From contig DASVDI010000058.1 of the NCBI GenBank assembly GCA_036381175.1, forward strand, positions 1 through 64,000: a stretch of DNA of 64,000 nt, written 5' to 3'. The stretch is from JAJUFS01 sp036381175 (GTDB lineage Bacteria; Pseudomonadota; Gammaproteobacteria; Natronospirales; JAJUFS01). The notes under the pieces were generated by a model. It did no database searches. It had not been told where the DNA came from and saw nothing but the letters and a program-made list of their open reading frames with translations. Position numbers and translations under genes: made by a program. Below, piece after piece: positions 34,512 through 43,444 of this stretch. The number at the start of each line of letters is the position of its first letter. Position 1 is the stretch's first letter.

Positions 34512-35606
34512 CTATTTCTTGAAACTGTCGGGCACAAGTCCGAGCTTATTAATTGACTCGTTAACGGTTTCCAGGCATTCGTGAACGCGTATGACGTCTT
34601 CGTAGTCCCAGTATTTGATCTTGGTTGCCAGACCCTCGAGATCGTGCGAGTGCCCTTTGATTTTTTCAATTTGCTGTTTATCGGAAACGGCAACGACGCC
34701 TTGCACAGCAGGGTTCTTCAGAGATTTCAGGAGATTGAGAAGCAGACTGTCGATGGAGCCTTTTGTTTGGACTTCGAAAACGTAAATCACGCGGCCCATG
34801 TTGCCGATCGATGCTTCCCAAACGGCGTCCACTTTGGAACCCTCTGAAACCTTGATTTCAATATCACCGCGGAATCCGAGCCAAATGCCAATATCACGGA
34901 TCTTGTCTCGAATCTCGTTATGGATGAATTCGGACGTCTCCTTATCCGCTGTGACAATACTAGTCGAAGGTTTGGCGGTATCGAACGAAAGATTCGAGAG
35001 GTTCTCTTCAACCTGAAGTTCCTGCCACAGGAAGTAATCGACGGCGAGTAGGTCGTGATCCGGTAGGCCAAAGGCCTTCATTTCAGCAGCGATCTTCTGC
35101 GCTTCTTGAGAGAGCGCTTCATACCGCGCACCAGTTAGTTGATAGTTGTATCGAGGGAGATTTGGAACACCGAGCGCGTGCATACCGACAAGAGCGCGAC
35201 GATTCCAGATCATGCACTTGTCGGGATGAGCGTGGCATAGAATTTCGCTCATCATTGCCGGACCCATTCCCTTGATTTTCTTTCTGAATCGATCCCAACG
35301 CTTGCCAACGGATTCACTGCCCCACATAAGATCCAAAAGGCCTTCCCTTACTCCCTCCAATCCGTTGTCTGTTATGAGTTTGTCGACAACGTATTTCTTG
35401 TTCCCCCAGATCAACATAGCCCAGAGTTTCGCCATGAACTCATACAGGTCTTCCGGAGTCAATTTTCGGAGGCGTTCCTTGGTCCAGCTCTGGTAATAGG
35501 TCTTGCGCTCGTCACGCTCTACAAAATGTTCAGAGTACTCTTCTGTCTCTGCCTGAAACCAAGATTGATAGTGTTGCAGGTGGTTCCGCAAGATTTCCTT
35601 ATTCAT
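34512..35606 (-). CDS. HhH-containing protein with C-terminal nuclease-like domain
   Basis: 364 residues. Residues 105-145 hold a helix-hairpin-helix-like segment (IKGMGPAMMSEILCHAHPDK, then MIWNRRALVGMHALG), as in DNA-binding glycosylase or ligase modules. The C-terminal part has a nuclease-like strand pair: SKVDAVWEAS near 257 and VIYVFEVQTKG near 274, where Glu-x-Gln replaces Glu-x-Lys, a substitution known in some PD-(D/E)XK families. It may cut or only bind DNA. Tightly linked to the next nuclease gene (12-base gap). No named family was recognised. Confidence 0.65.
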   Translation of the reverse strand: MNKEILRNHLQHYQSWFQAETEEYSEHFVERDERKTYYQSWTKERLRKLTPEDLYEFMAKLWAMLIWGNKKYVVDKLITDNGLEGVREGLLDLMWGSESVGKRWDRFRKKIKGMGPAMMSEILCHAHPDKCMIWNRRALVGMHALGVPNLPRYNYQLTGARYEALSQEAQKIAAEMKAFGLPDHDLLAVDYFLWQELQVEENLSNLSFDTAKPSTSIVTADKETSEFIHNEIRDKIRDIGIWLGFRGDIEIKVSEGSKVDAVWEASIGNMGRVIYVFEVQTKGSIDSLLLNLLKSLKNPAVQGVVAVSDKQQIEKIKGHSHDLEGLATKIKYWDYEDVIRVHECLETVNESINKLGLVPDSFKK

Positions 35607-35666
35607 CTTGCCCCCCTATTTCTCATGTTTAAATGCAAGGCGTAACCGCTTGGCGACTTGTTCATA

Positions 35667-36461
35667 TCAACGAACACTGCTGAGGAAGCACATAACGATA
35701 CGATAGGCCGGCTCATAGCATGCCAATACTTGTTCGTCCGGATCCACTTCGCCGTGCAATAGAGCGTTGCGCATTGCGTAGATCAGCTCCACGATTCCTG
35801 CTAAAAGGCTCTCGGCTGTGCATTGAAATTGCATTGTAGAGATGGTTAGGGCGGGACCGCCGCCCTGAACAAGATCAGTCATTGGGCGCGGATTGCAACC
35901 ATCATAGAACTGCCGAAGTGTTGTGCGTTGTGCACGCGATAAACTCGCGGTAAAACTTGGTTGCGCATAGACGTCGTTACTATCGTATTGGGCTTGTACG
36001 TACTGGAACTTTACCCGACCGTTTCTGATGGAGGTAACAGTGATTTCAATTTCTCCACCTTGGATCTTTGTCGCGACGAATCGTTGGCCGCTGCGGTCCA
36101 TTTGTTCTTGCTGTAGATGCTTTGTCCGAATGCATACTTCACGTAGTGACACTCGTTCTCGCCTTCCTTTTCTGGTCACTTCAAAATGAATTTCTTCGAG
36201 CTTCAATTGCAGATCGCAGATGGCCTGCTTCAACTTTTCCGCTCCAGATGTCGCGTTTCCGTTGTCCAGTAATGGCAACACGTGACGGCGAAGCGCGCTA
36301 TTCGCGTTTTGTATTGCAAAGTTCAGCATCTCTCGCTCCAGCGCCTGACCACTCGCATGGCGATACCACGCATTAAACGCCGCCCATGCCTTAACGAAAG
36401 GTCCGATGTAGTCAATCTCCGCGCGATTCATCCAATCCTGTGCATGTGGTGGAAGTGCCAT
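35667..36461 (-). CDS. HEPN-type protein with intact RNase motif
   Basis: 264 residues from the ATG at 36461, which overlaps the stop of the specificity subunit (TGATG) with GGGAG upstream. The N-terminal FVKAWAAFNAWYRHASG is typical of Apea-like HEPN proteins. Near residues 231-236 it carries RNALLH, the R-N-x3-H catalytic motif of HEPN ribonucleases, in the helical context ELIYAMRNALLHGEVDPDE. HEPN toxins cut cellular RNA in abortive defence. Coupling to a restriction subunit suggests it may be held in check by, or triggered through, the R-M complex. That coupling is inference. Confidence 0.75.
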   Translation of the reverse strand: MALPPHAQDWMNRAEIDYIGPFVKAWAAFNAWYRHASGQALEREMLNFAIQNANSALRRHVLPLLDNGNATSGAEKLKQAICDLQLKLEEIHFEVTRKGRRERVSLREVCIRTKHLQQEQMDRSGQRFVATKIQGGEIEITVTSIRNGRVKFQYVQAQYDSNDVYAQPSFTASLSRAQRTTLRQFYDGCNPRPMTDLVQGGGPALTISTMQFQCTAESLLAGIVELIYAMRNALLHGEVDPDEQVLACYEPAYRIVMCFLSSVR

Positions 36462-37897
36462 CAACTTGCTCCCTCTATTGATTCAAGGAAAGCTAGCGCG
36501 GCCGACTCATTGTCCTCGATAGCGATTTCAACGGCGCGCTTGGCAGCTTCGAGAAGCTGGCGGGCTTCCCCGCGTGCTAAGAAGCCTTTCTGCACGATCC
36601 CGGTGATCTGATCCGAAACCTGTACAACGGCATCTGGCACTGGGATAGACAGCAGGTCACCTTCACTGAAACGCGGGTGTTGCGACCCATCCTGACACCA
36701 CTTCAATACGGTCTGCACTGGAGTGGCGCGAAGGAAGACCATCAACGTCTCGGGCGAGATATCACCGAACGCATCCTTCGCCCGCAAGACAATGAACTCT
36801 GACGAGCCTATCGATGGAATTTCGTCGTTTGTACGAACAACTGCGGTTTCTTTTAAATAGGCGCGGAGACGAGATATCACTACGTCCCCATCCTTAAAGA
36901 TTTTTTTGATGCTGCCGATTTCATCAGCGGTCTGTGGTTGCTTTTCAGCGTCGAGCAGCGGCACCAATGCGTCCGTCACATCGTAGTTGCGTACTCGCAT
37001 GCTTGGGGAAACACGATGTGGCACAAACATATCGCGGACACTATCAACCCTGTCGCCCAATGGAAGCCCAGGAAGCGCCGCAAGAGACCGCTTCACCTGT
37101 TCCTTGGCGGGCATAAAATACTGCGCATCGAGCCGTCCGGCTTCGAGCGCGTAACGGGCACGGGCTATATAGCTGAGAGGCTCGGGCGGCGTCCAATCCG
37201 CGAAACCGAGAGCATCAAGGAGAACTTCAGTCGCTTCGTTTTGTCTACCGATGATCTCATTTCTTGTACTCAACGAGTCTTCAACTAACCGGTGGATCGC
37301 GAGGACGAGTCGTTCGCTCAGTGCCGGAACCGGAATGCGGAATAGATCATCTTTAGCAATATAGGATACGAGCAAATTAGTCTTGAGCCGGTCCTTTAAC
37401 AGCGAGCCGAAACGGCTTGTTAAGTGAGCAATCAAAACGGATCTCTGCCATTCTTTCCGAGTTGTAAGCTTGAAACAGGTTCCTGTGACCAGTGTCTTTG
37501 TGGGAAAGTCACGGGGAACAACAGCGACTTTATCAATCTTTCCCTTCACTTCTATAAGAAGCTCTCCTGCCTTGATACGCCCTTTCGGGTACCGCACCCA
37601 ATCAGCTTCTGGCACGCACGCCATCTTTTCCTTATTAATGAACGGCGTCTCTATGTCGGCACCTTGTAAGAACAACGGCAAGCCAGCCGCCAATCCCTCC
37701 TCGCGATCTACGATCTTCGTGTTCTCGTAGACCACCCGATAACCTTCTTTTACGAAATCTCCAAGCCGAGGAGCATCCTTTAGCATTCTAAAAGCTTCAA
37801 TCGCGCTCTTATTGAAGTATTCAGGATCGATTCGGTTGGTTGCGTTCTCCTCCAACACTTCACGCTTTGGCAATATTGACGCTTCCAGCCCCTCCAA
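36461..37897 (-). CDS. Restriction-modification specificity subunit (HsdS type)
   Basis: 478 residues from a TTG at 37897, 8 bases after the methylase gene stop. Two target-recognition halves with repeated conserved segments: RLGDFVKEGYRV...LFRIPVPALSERLVLAIHRLVEDSL and LGDRVDSVRDMF...DLLSIPVPDAVVQVSDQITGIVQKGF. The tandem arrangement is classic for HsdS, which selects a bipartite DNA site. No ATG or GTG exists in frame upstream, so the start is non-ATG; a CTG three bases earlier is possible. Partner of the nuclease-methylase upstream. Confidence 0.9.
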   Translation of the reverse strand: MEGLEASILPKREVLEENATNRIDPEYFNKSAIEAFRMLKDAPRLGDFVKEGYRVVYENTKIVDREEGLAAGLPLFLQGADIETPFINKEKMACVPEADWVRYPKGRIKAGELLIEVKGKIDKVAVVPRDFPTKTLVTGTCFKLTTRKEWQRSVLIAHLTSRFGSLLKDRLKTNLLVSYIAKDDLFRIPVPALSERLVLAIHRLVEDSLSTRNEIIGRQNEATEVLLDALGFADWTPPEPLSYIARARYALEAGRLDAQYFMPAKEQVKRSLAALPGLPLGDRVDSVRDMFVPHRVSPSMRVRNYDVTDALVPLLDAEKQPQTADEIGSIKKIFKDGDVVISRLRAYLKETAVVRTNDEIPSIGSSEFIVLRAKDAFGDISPETLMVFLRATPVQTVLKWCQDGSQHPRFSEGDLLSIPVPDAVVQVSDQITGIVQKGFLARGEARQLLEAAKRAVEIAIEDNESAALAFLESIEGAS

Positions 37898-37905
37898 CAG
37901 TGCGC

Positions 37906-39939
37906 TTAAGCGTTCACTGTCAAAGGGGCGGGGTGAAAAAAACTTAGCTTTTCTCCCACAGCAAACTCCTGGAAAGCTTCCGCAATCCCATCGCGAGTTA
38001 GCCCCTCGTGATTGTAGAGATCGTGGGCAACGATAAAATGCCCGTGTGTATCCCGCATGAGCGAAGTATCTTCGCGTCGAACGTAGACCTTATCACCCGA
38101 GTTATTCACGCTTTCTATTTGTTGAGTTGCAAAAAAGATGTTGTAGTCATTAACCTTGGGACAAAGCGGTCCCAAGGCAGGATCGTCGTTCCACTTCTGT
38201 ACGAATAACACGCTAGTTTTCGTTCCAGTGTGCGGCTTAAATGTGTTCGGATGGAGTCCCACCACTCCAAGAATTCGGCAGCGCTCCATGACAAACTCAC
38301 GCACTCGCTGATCTGAAGAGTTATTAAACCGACCTTGGGGAAGAACTACAGCCATGCGACCACCGGGCTTAAGGAAATCGAGATTCCGCTCGATAAACAG
38401 CAAATCTCGCCCCACAGCACGTTCAAGCTTCCCGTTCTTTTTGTGGGCTAGCTCATAGGGAGATAACATGTCGGACTGCTTGATGTCTCCTGCGAAGGGC
38501 GGGTTAGCCATAAGAACGTCGAATTTGAACTGCCGGTAGTCGGCCTGCCTCGAGCCAGCGCGCAACTTTCGCAGTCGTCGCCAGCCATCACCATAGGTGT
38601 CAGACCATTCGTCCTGCTTTACCGTCTCGTCCCATTTCGTCCAATCCAGAGTGTTCAGATGCAGCACGTTAGTTTCGCCATCACCAGCAATCAGATTTAG
38701 GCAGCGCCCAACTCGCACACTCTTTTCATCGAAGTCGATGGCGAACACTTTATTGCGGACATAATCTTCACAACGAGCAGGTTTGGCATCCATCGTAAAC
38801 AGGTGGCTTTTATGAAGCCCCATGTCAGTCATGATACTGCGCCAGATGTGAAACATGGCATGCACGGTAAAGCCCGCCGATCCGCACGCAGTATCGATTA
38901 CTGTTTCATGTTCTTGTGGGTTTAGCATCTTAACGCACATATCGATGACCCAACGGGGAGTGAAGTACTGGCCCTTTTCGCCTTTCGAAGACTTGTTAAC
39001 GAGGTATTCAAAGGCGTCGTCAATAACATCGAGATTAGAATTGAATAACTTCCACTCTTCCAGCGATCCGATGCAGACTTGTAAATGGTCGGGCGACAGT
39101 CGGATGCGCTCGTCCTCCAAGAACACACCTGGCCATTTCAGTTTGGCTTCGTCGAACAAGTCCTGAATCGCTCGTTTTAGCTGGGCAGCAGTGTTGGTGT
39201 TGCGGAAGCGAAGGTAAGGATGCTGCCGCCGGTGTGTTGCCATTTCGTCATACAGTTTTGTAAAGATCAGTTTGAATACTTCTTCGAAAACATCAACGCC
39301 AGCATTTGCCAGTACCTCGTTCTCCATGTCCATGACTAAATCGCGAAGCGAGCGCGCCTTAGAGCCCTCGCGCTCCCGCTCGTTCTCCTTTTCGACGAGC
39401 GTCTCGATAGTCCACGGCTGATCGACGATATCTTCAATCGTCTGATTCGCCCGCGGTAGGTGGTGGATCGGAACAAAGTAGTTAGGGTTCTTCCTGTGCC
39501 AGACTTCCGCAAGAATGCCGTTGCTCCATACGGCCAGGGGCGCCCCCGTGGCATGTGTGTATGAGCGCAGTTGCTCCTTGCCGTCGCGTAAATTTCCCTG
39601 CTTAACCTCAATAACGATATAAGGAACAGTGGGACGATCGGCATCGAAAACGACGATATCAGCCCGCTTGGAACTGTCACGTCCAAATGTAATGGGGTAC
39701 TCGACCGCGATCCGAGAAGGTGGATATCCATACTGTTCGATAAGACGGTTCAGCCATAATTGACGAGTGCGCTCTTCTGGCTTGAGCTGCACATCTTTGT
39801 TTCGGATCAAACAAGATACAAAAGCGATCGATTTTCCACGTACATCACGAAGAAAACTACGACCACTAAGCGAGTTCTGTTCGTTCTCCGAAAATAGTAC
39901 AAACTCATTAAACTCGGACTCGATCTTATTTTTTGCCAT
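37906..39939 (-). CDS. BcgI-like nuclease-methyltransferase fusion (RM subunit)
   Basis: 677 residues. The N-terminal 150 residues are an HsdR_N-like nuclease (KRADIVVFDAD near 91, VIEVKQGNLRDGKEQLRSY near 110). The rest is an N6-adenine methylase of HsdM type: KGEKGQYFTPRWVIDMCVKML, TACGSAGFTVHAMFHI near 350, MANPPFAGD near 476 (NPPF catalytic motif). No helicase/translocase exists here or nearby, so this is not classical type I. Nuclease-methylase plus separate S subunit is the organisation of type IIB enzymes such as BcgI, which cut on both sides of their site. The ATG follows AGGAA. Confidence 0.88.
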   Translation of the reverse strand: MAKNKIESEFNEFVLFSENEQNSLSGRSFLRDVRGKSIAFVSCLIRNKDVQLKPEERTRQLWLNRLIEQYGYPPSRIAVEYPITFGRDSSKRADIVVFDADRPTVPYIVIEVKQGNLRDGKEQLRSYTHATGAPLAVWSNGILAEVWHRKNPNYFVPIHHLPRANQTIEDIVDQPWTIETLVEKENEREREGSKARSLRDLVMDMENEVLANAGVDVFEEVFKLIFTKLYDEMATHRRQHPYLRFRNTNTAAQLKRAIQDLFDEAKLKWPGVFLEDERIRLSPDHLQVCIGSLEEWKLFNSNLDVIDDAFEYLVNKSSKGEKGQYFTPRWVIDMCVKMLNPQEHETVIDTACGSAGFTVHAMFHIWRSIMTDMGLHKSHLFTMDAKPARCEDYVRNKVFAIDFDEKSVRVGRCLNLIAGDGETNVLHLNTLDWTKWDETVKQDEWSDTYGDGWRRLRKLRAGSRQADYRQFKFDVLMANPPFAGDIKQSDMLSPYELAHKKNGKLERAVGRDLLFIERNLDFLKPGGRMAVVLPQGRFNNSSDQRVREFVMERCRILGVVGLHPNTFKPHTGTKTSVLFVQKWNDDPALGPLCPKVNDYNIFFATQQIESVNNSGDKVYVRREDTSLMRDTHGHFIVAHDLYNHEGLTRDGIAEAFQEFAVGEKLSFFHPAPLTVNA

Positions 39940-40069
39940 GAAAGGAATTTCCTACTGAATTCTTAAATTGATTTTCGACATTTTGTGAGGCAACGCAGGC
40001 CTCCTCACATTTCATTACAAGTACGCGTAATCATTCGCTACCGAATTTCGAAAACTCCGGTGACGGCAA

Positions 40070-40948
40070 CTATTGATACTTCTCCAGTTCCGCCATGAAC
40101 TTCGCACGAACATTATCGTACGGCAGGTCCATTTCCATGAGCCCTTGTGCTTCGAGCTCAAGCCAAAGCTTCAACCCTGACTTCAATCCAAAATTATCCC
40201 GTTCCGGGTCGATTCCATTCAGGAATACCTTTGGCTTCAAGGCCATATCTTCGGGATGCCAACGGTGTCCATGCAGGCTGTCCACTCCTTTCCCACCCCA
40301 TCCAAGCAAGGTTCGTCCCTCGTCATATTTCTTGATCTGCTCCACCGGCAACGTAACGCCATGAATGTAAATATTCCTGTCCCAGGCAAGAGCGACGCAT
40401 GCCGCAAGGTATGCGCGCGCTTTCCAATAGGAAAATGTCCAATCATCACAAAGATGAAAGCGATTTATTAATTTGTTCCCGATCCAACCAATCGGCTCCT
40501 CAAGAACGATGAGGGCTTGAGCGTCCCAATCCCGCTCTTTTGGCGACAACACTCGCCCGATAATCTGTACATCAGGATTTTCAGACCGTAACGCATCGAT
40601 GAACGCAGCAAATTGTTCCGGGCACTTGTAAAAATCGTGCGTCGGATGAACCTGGTTGTCAGCACCATCAAGCCATACACGCCGAACGGCAAATTTTGTA
40701 CAGGCCGCATCCAGAACCTCTTCCGTCAACTTAGGCAACAAAGCTTCATCTGTTTGCATATTGGCAATAGACAAACCATGCCCAAAAAATCGAGGAATCT
40801 GGTTTCGATGCACACCGTGCGACTCAAACAGACGGACAAAGCGCGAAGGGATCGTTTCGGATAGCGGGTCGATTTGCCGGCCACGTTCCCACCATCCAGA
40901 AATTCTGTCCCAGAGCGAGAGCGCGGAATCGAGTTCGCCGAGAATCAT
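40070..40948 (-). CDS. Unknown protein in defence region
   Basis: 292 residues of no recognised family. Visible features: an opening helix pair (LGELDSALSLWDRISGWWERG, near residues 3-24), FVRLFESHGVHRNQIPRFFGHGL (about 37-60, possibly an HTH), a middle segment with many aromatics (DWTFSYWKARAYLAACVALAWDR), and a C-terminal GWGGKGVDSLHGHRWHPED patch rich in His and Asp. That patch could bind metal, but this is speculative. No ribosome site is strong. It lies between RhuM and the RM operon with about 120-base gaps on both sides. Confidence 0.65.
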   Translation of the reverse strand: MILGELDSALSLWDRISGWWERGRQIDPLSETIPSRFVRLFESHGVHRNQIPRFFGHGLSIANMQTDEALLPKLTEEVLDAACTKFAVRRVWLDGADNQVHPTHDFYKCPEQFAAFIDALRSENPDVQIIGRVLSPKERDWDAQALIVLEEPIGWIGNKLINRFHLCDDWTFSYWKARAYLAACVALAWDRNIYIHGVTLPVEQIKKYDEGRTLLGWGGKGVDSLHGHRWHPEDMALKPKVFLNGIDPERDNFGLKSGLKLWLELEAQGLMEMDLPYDNVRAKFMAELEKYQ

Positions 40949-41070
40949 TCAGGAATCCTTTCCGTTGTGGAATGCGAGTACAAGAACGAGACCGCGCTTA
41001 CCCACCATGGCAGGCGGATAAGAACATCCAGAAGCTTTTCTTTTCTCCTGCGACCCATCGAATCCTTCCT

Positions 41071-42126
41071 TTAATGAAGCTTCCTGGAATCAGATTTCTT
41101 CTTCGGCGTCTTCGCGGGTAACTGTTTTACGGCGTCATCAAATTCGACCATATCTTCCATTGCATCATGCGCGAGCCGTCGCTCGTTGAACTTTTCGTAG
41201 TGTTCCTGCGCGAGCTTGTCGGCGACTTCCTTTGAGACGCGTCCCGGGTTGTCGAGAATTTCGCGTTCATTGAACTTTAGAAATGCATCGAGCTTTTCTC
41301 GCCAGTCGCGCATGTAGAGCACGTTACGTCGACGCGCCTGGTCTTCAGCGTAGTCGAGATACATCACAACAATGCGATTAAGCGCGTCGATCTCGTCTTC
41401 CCGCAGGTAATTCTTCGCGACGGTAACATCAGTCTTGCGCGGCTTTGTTCCTTTCCACGCGGTGAGACCCATGTTGGGCTGCGTGTGGTCAGCGCGCTTC
41501 TGGATCAGTTCGGCGGCTGTCATGCCGGTGGCCGCAAAATGCAATTTGTTCTGAATGACCTGGAAAAACTCCCGGGTCTCTGTTGCATCGGGCTGGTAAT
41601 CCGCTGCCAGTCTGAAGATATCTCGCACTTTGAGATACATCCGCTTTTCACTGGCGCGGATGTCGCGGATGCGTTCCAGCAGTTCATCGAAGTAATCCGG
41701 CACTCCGGGACCCGGCGGATTCTTGAGGCGCTCGTCGTCCATGACGAAACCTTTGTGCAGGTATTCAGTGAGGCGTGCGGTAGCCCATTGACGAAACGCG
41801 GTGCCGCGCTCGGAGCGGACGCGGAAGCCGACGGCGAGGATCATGTCGAGGTTGTAGTGCTCGATCTCGCGACTGACTTCGCGGGAGCCTTCGGTTCGAA
41901 CTATCCGGAATTTCCGGATAGTTGCCTCGTGCTGTTGCTCACCCTCTTCGTAGACATTCTTGATGTGTTCGTTAACGGTCCGCACGTCCTTGTTGAAAAG
42001 CTCAGCCATCAGCGCCTGTGACAGCCAGATCGTGTTGTCGTCGAACCGGCATTCGACCCGGGTTCGGCCGTCCTCAGTCTGGTAGAGGAGGATTTCGCCG
42101 CCCGGGATTTTGTCTTTTTCTTGCAT
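41071..42126 (-). CDS. rhuM: RhuM-family protein
   Basis: 351 residues; ATG with AAAGGAACT upstream. Matches the RhuM family: EILLYQTEDGRTRVECRFDDNTIWLSQALMAELF, DVRTVNEHIKNVYEEGE, YNLDMILAVGFRVRSERGTAFRQWAT, then a helical half ending in a Lys-rich tail. RhuM was first noted on Salmonella Pathogenicity Island 3, and relatives are frequent on mobile islands near restriction or toxin genes. The N-terminal half resembles phage anti-repressor-like DNA-binding modules; the biochemical role is unknown. Confidence 0.92.
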   Translation of the reverse strand: MQEKDKIPGGEILLYQTEDGRTRVECRFDDNTIWLSQALMAELFNKDVRTVNEHIKNVYEEGEQQHEATIRKFRIVRTEGSREVSREIEHYNLDMILAVGFRVRSERGTAFRQWATARLTEYLHKGFVMDDERLKNPPGPGVPDYFDELLERIRDIRASEKRMYLKVRDIFRLAADYQPDATETREFFQVIQNKLHFAATGMTAAELIQKRADHTQPNMGLTAWKGTKPRKTDVTVAKNYLREDEIDALNRIVVMYLDYAEDQARRRNVLYMRDWREKLDAFLKFNEREILDNPGRVSKEVADKLAQEHYEKFNERRLAHDAMEDMVEFDDAVKQLPAKTPKKKSDSRKLH

Positions 42127-42442
42127 CGCATCAGTTCCTTTGATGGGTGATCGACAGGCACGAAAAACCGGCCGCCTTCGGCAGCCGGCTGATTGCGTGT
42201 CTGTTCGCTTGCGTGAGTTCCATTCCCCGCCCCAAGGCCTTTCTACTTATGTAACGACGCCTCGGGATGGTACCGAATTGGGAAGTGGAGGCACAGGGCG
42301 GCAGGTGCGGGGAATGCGTGCGTGCTGTACGTGTATATACAAGGAGTACAAATCAGTCCCACGTTTTTGGTTTTTCGGGAGTTTTTCTTTTTGAAACAGG
42401 GGGTTATGGGGTTTTCTCGCGCGGAATTACGAGAGTTGAAGA

Positions 42443-42485
42443 CCCCGGATTCCGGCTTGCTTCGCGCGCCTGCATCCGGGCTACG
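42443..42485. repeat. Family E intergenic repeat
   Basis: CCCCGGATTCCGGCTTGC...TGCATCCGGGCTACG, joined directly to a tRNA-Arg-like remnant. A sister copy lies 140 bases on. Confidence 0.7.
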
Positions 42486-42546
42486 CAGTTAGAGCACCTG
42501 GCTACGAACCAGAAGCTCGGAGATTCGACTCCTTCCGTGATGATCC
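42479..42546 (+). pseudogene. Decayed tRNA-Arg (ACG) remnant
   Basis: The anticodon arm CCTGG-CTACGAA-CCAGA carries the ACG anticodon, followed by AGCTC and a T-arm-like GGAGA-TTCGACT-CCTTC. The D-arm is shortened and damaged, and the acceptor stem has no good complement because its 5' side is replaced by a family E repeat. The T-loop TTCGACT differs from the invariant TTCGAAT. It is therefore a relic, not a working tRNA. tRNA genes are favoured integration sites, which fits its position at the edge of the accessory region. Confidence 0.6.
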
Positions 42547-42580
42547 ATCCGACCTCAGCATTATGAGTGCCGCGCTCGAA

Positions 42581-42625
42581 ATTCCCGGATTCCGGCACGC
42601 TTTGCGCGCCTGCATCCGGGCTACG
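42581..42625. repeat. Family E intergenic repeat
   Basis: TCCCGGATTCCGGCACGC...TGCATCCGGGCTACGG, between the tRNA remnant and the first 46-bp operator. Confidence 0.7.
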
Positions 42626-42641
42626 GCTCATCCATTCATCC

Positions 42642-42687
42642 GATAGTTCCTGTTTTATGAACGACTGTTCTCTATTCATGAACTATC
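42642..42687. promoter_or_regulatory. 46-bp compound operator, copy A (before HigBA)
   Basis: Architecture GATA-GTTC-N9-GAAC-N4-GTTC-N9-GAAC-TATC: two 17-bp palindromes whose centres are 21 bp apart, within an overall palindrome. It lies 49 bases before the HigB-like ATG. The same layout with different spacer bases occurs at 44124-44169. Confidence 0.75.
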
Positions 42688-42736
42688 GATGATCGAGCCC
42701 TTTACAAGAATATACCCTTCAGGCTATATAGCTTTC

Positions 42737-43096
42737 ATGACATGGAACGTCGAATATTCGGATGACTTCGGGCAGTGGTGGAACACGCTCCCCGAAAACG
42801 TGCAGGAAACTGTCGACGCGCACGTGCAATTACTGGAAGCGAAGGGACCGCAATTGCCATTTCCTTACAGTTCCGGCATTACACGCTCAAAACATGCCCA
42901 CATGCGTGAACTGCGCGTCCAGCACGAAGGCGAGCCTTACCGCATTCTTTACGCTTTCGATCCACGGCGAACGGCGATATTGCTGATCGGTGGCTGCAAG
43001 ACGGGCGATGGGAGGTGGTACGACGTAGAAATTCCCATCGCCGATCGCCTGTATGACGAACACCTGGCGCAACTCGAACGTGAAGGACTGATCTGA
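42737..43096 (+). CDS. higB: HigB/RelE-like toxin
   Basis: 119 residues from the ATG at 42737 (weak ribosome site). HigB family pattern: WNVEYSDDFGQWWNTLPENVQETVDAHVQLL, HAHMRELRVQHEGEPYRILYAFDPRRTAILLIGG, and KTGDGRWYDVEIPIADRLYDEHL. These enzymes cut mRNA on the ribosome. HigA follows one base later, the usual toxin-first order. The gene lies between two 46-bp operators and appears to occupy the place of a truncated HEPN toxin. Confidence 0.9.
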   Translation: MTWNVEYSDDFGQWWNTLPENVQETVDAHVQLLEAKGPQLPFPYSSGITRSKHAHMRELRVQHEGEPYRILYAFDPRRTAILLIGGCKTGDGRWYDVEIPIADRLYDEHLAQLEREGLI

Positions 43097-43097
43097 C

Positions 43098-43424
43098 ATG
43101 GCAAAATCATTCAAGGACTTACGCAAGAAGATGTCGCCGGCATCACGATCACGCGCTGATGCGATGGCTCGTGAATTGGCGGCAGAAATGCCGTTGCAGG
43201 AGCTTCGCCGGGCTCGGCGCATTTCACAGGAACAAATCGCGCAGACATTGCACGTGAAGCAGGCATCGGTTTCCAGGATGGAACATCGTGCGGACATGTA
43301 CATCGGCACATTGCGTCGCGTGATTCGCGCGATGGGCGGTGATCTCGAACTTCGGGCGGTATTTCCGGATGGCGAGGTGCGAATTGCCGAACTGGGCGGA
43401 ATCGAAAAGAAACAAGACCAATAG
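43098..43424 (+). CDS. higA: HigA-like XRE antitoxin
   Basis: 108 residues: an N-terminal helical region (FKDLRKKMSPASRSRADAMARELAAEMPL), an HTH (RISQEQIAQTLHVKQASVSRMEH, about 41-63), and a C-terminal strand pair (GGDLELRAVFPDGEVRIAEL). This is the standard HigA layout for RelE-type toxin partners of the family with long N-terminal helices. One base separates it from higB. Confidence 0.9.
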   Translation: MAKSFKDLRKKMSPASRSRADAMARELAAEMPLQELRRARRISQEQIAQTLHVKQASVSRMEHRADMYIGTLRRVIRAMGGDLELRAVFPDGEVRIAELGGIEKKQDQ

Positions 43425-43444
43425 TAATAACTGGATCCTTCCCA

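Noticed and set aside
37906..39939. Classical type I restriction system
   Set aside because: The methylase carries its own N-terminal nuclease domain and no HsdR helicase is encoded nearby; the BcgI-like (type IIB) layout fits better.
42404..42679. 91-codon reverse frame across the tRNA remnant and repeats
   Set aside because: It runs through two copies of a dispersed repeat and a tRNA relic, so it is not a credible gene.
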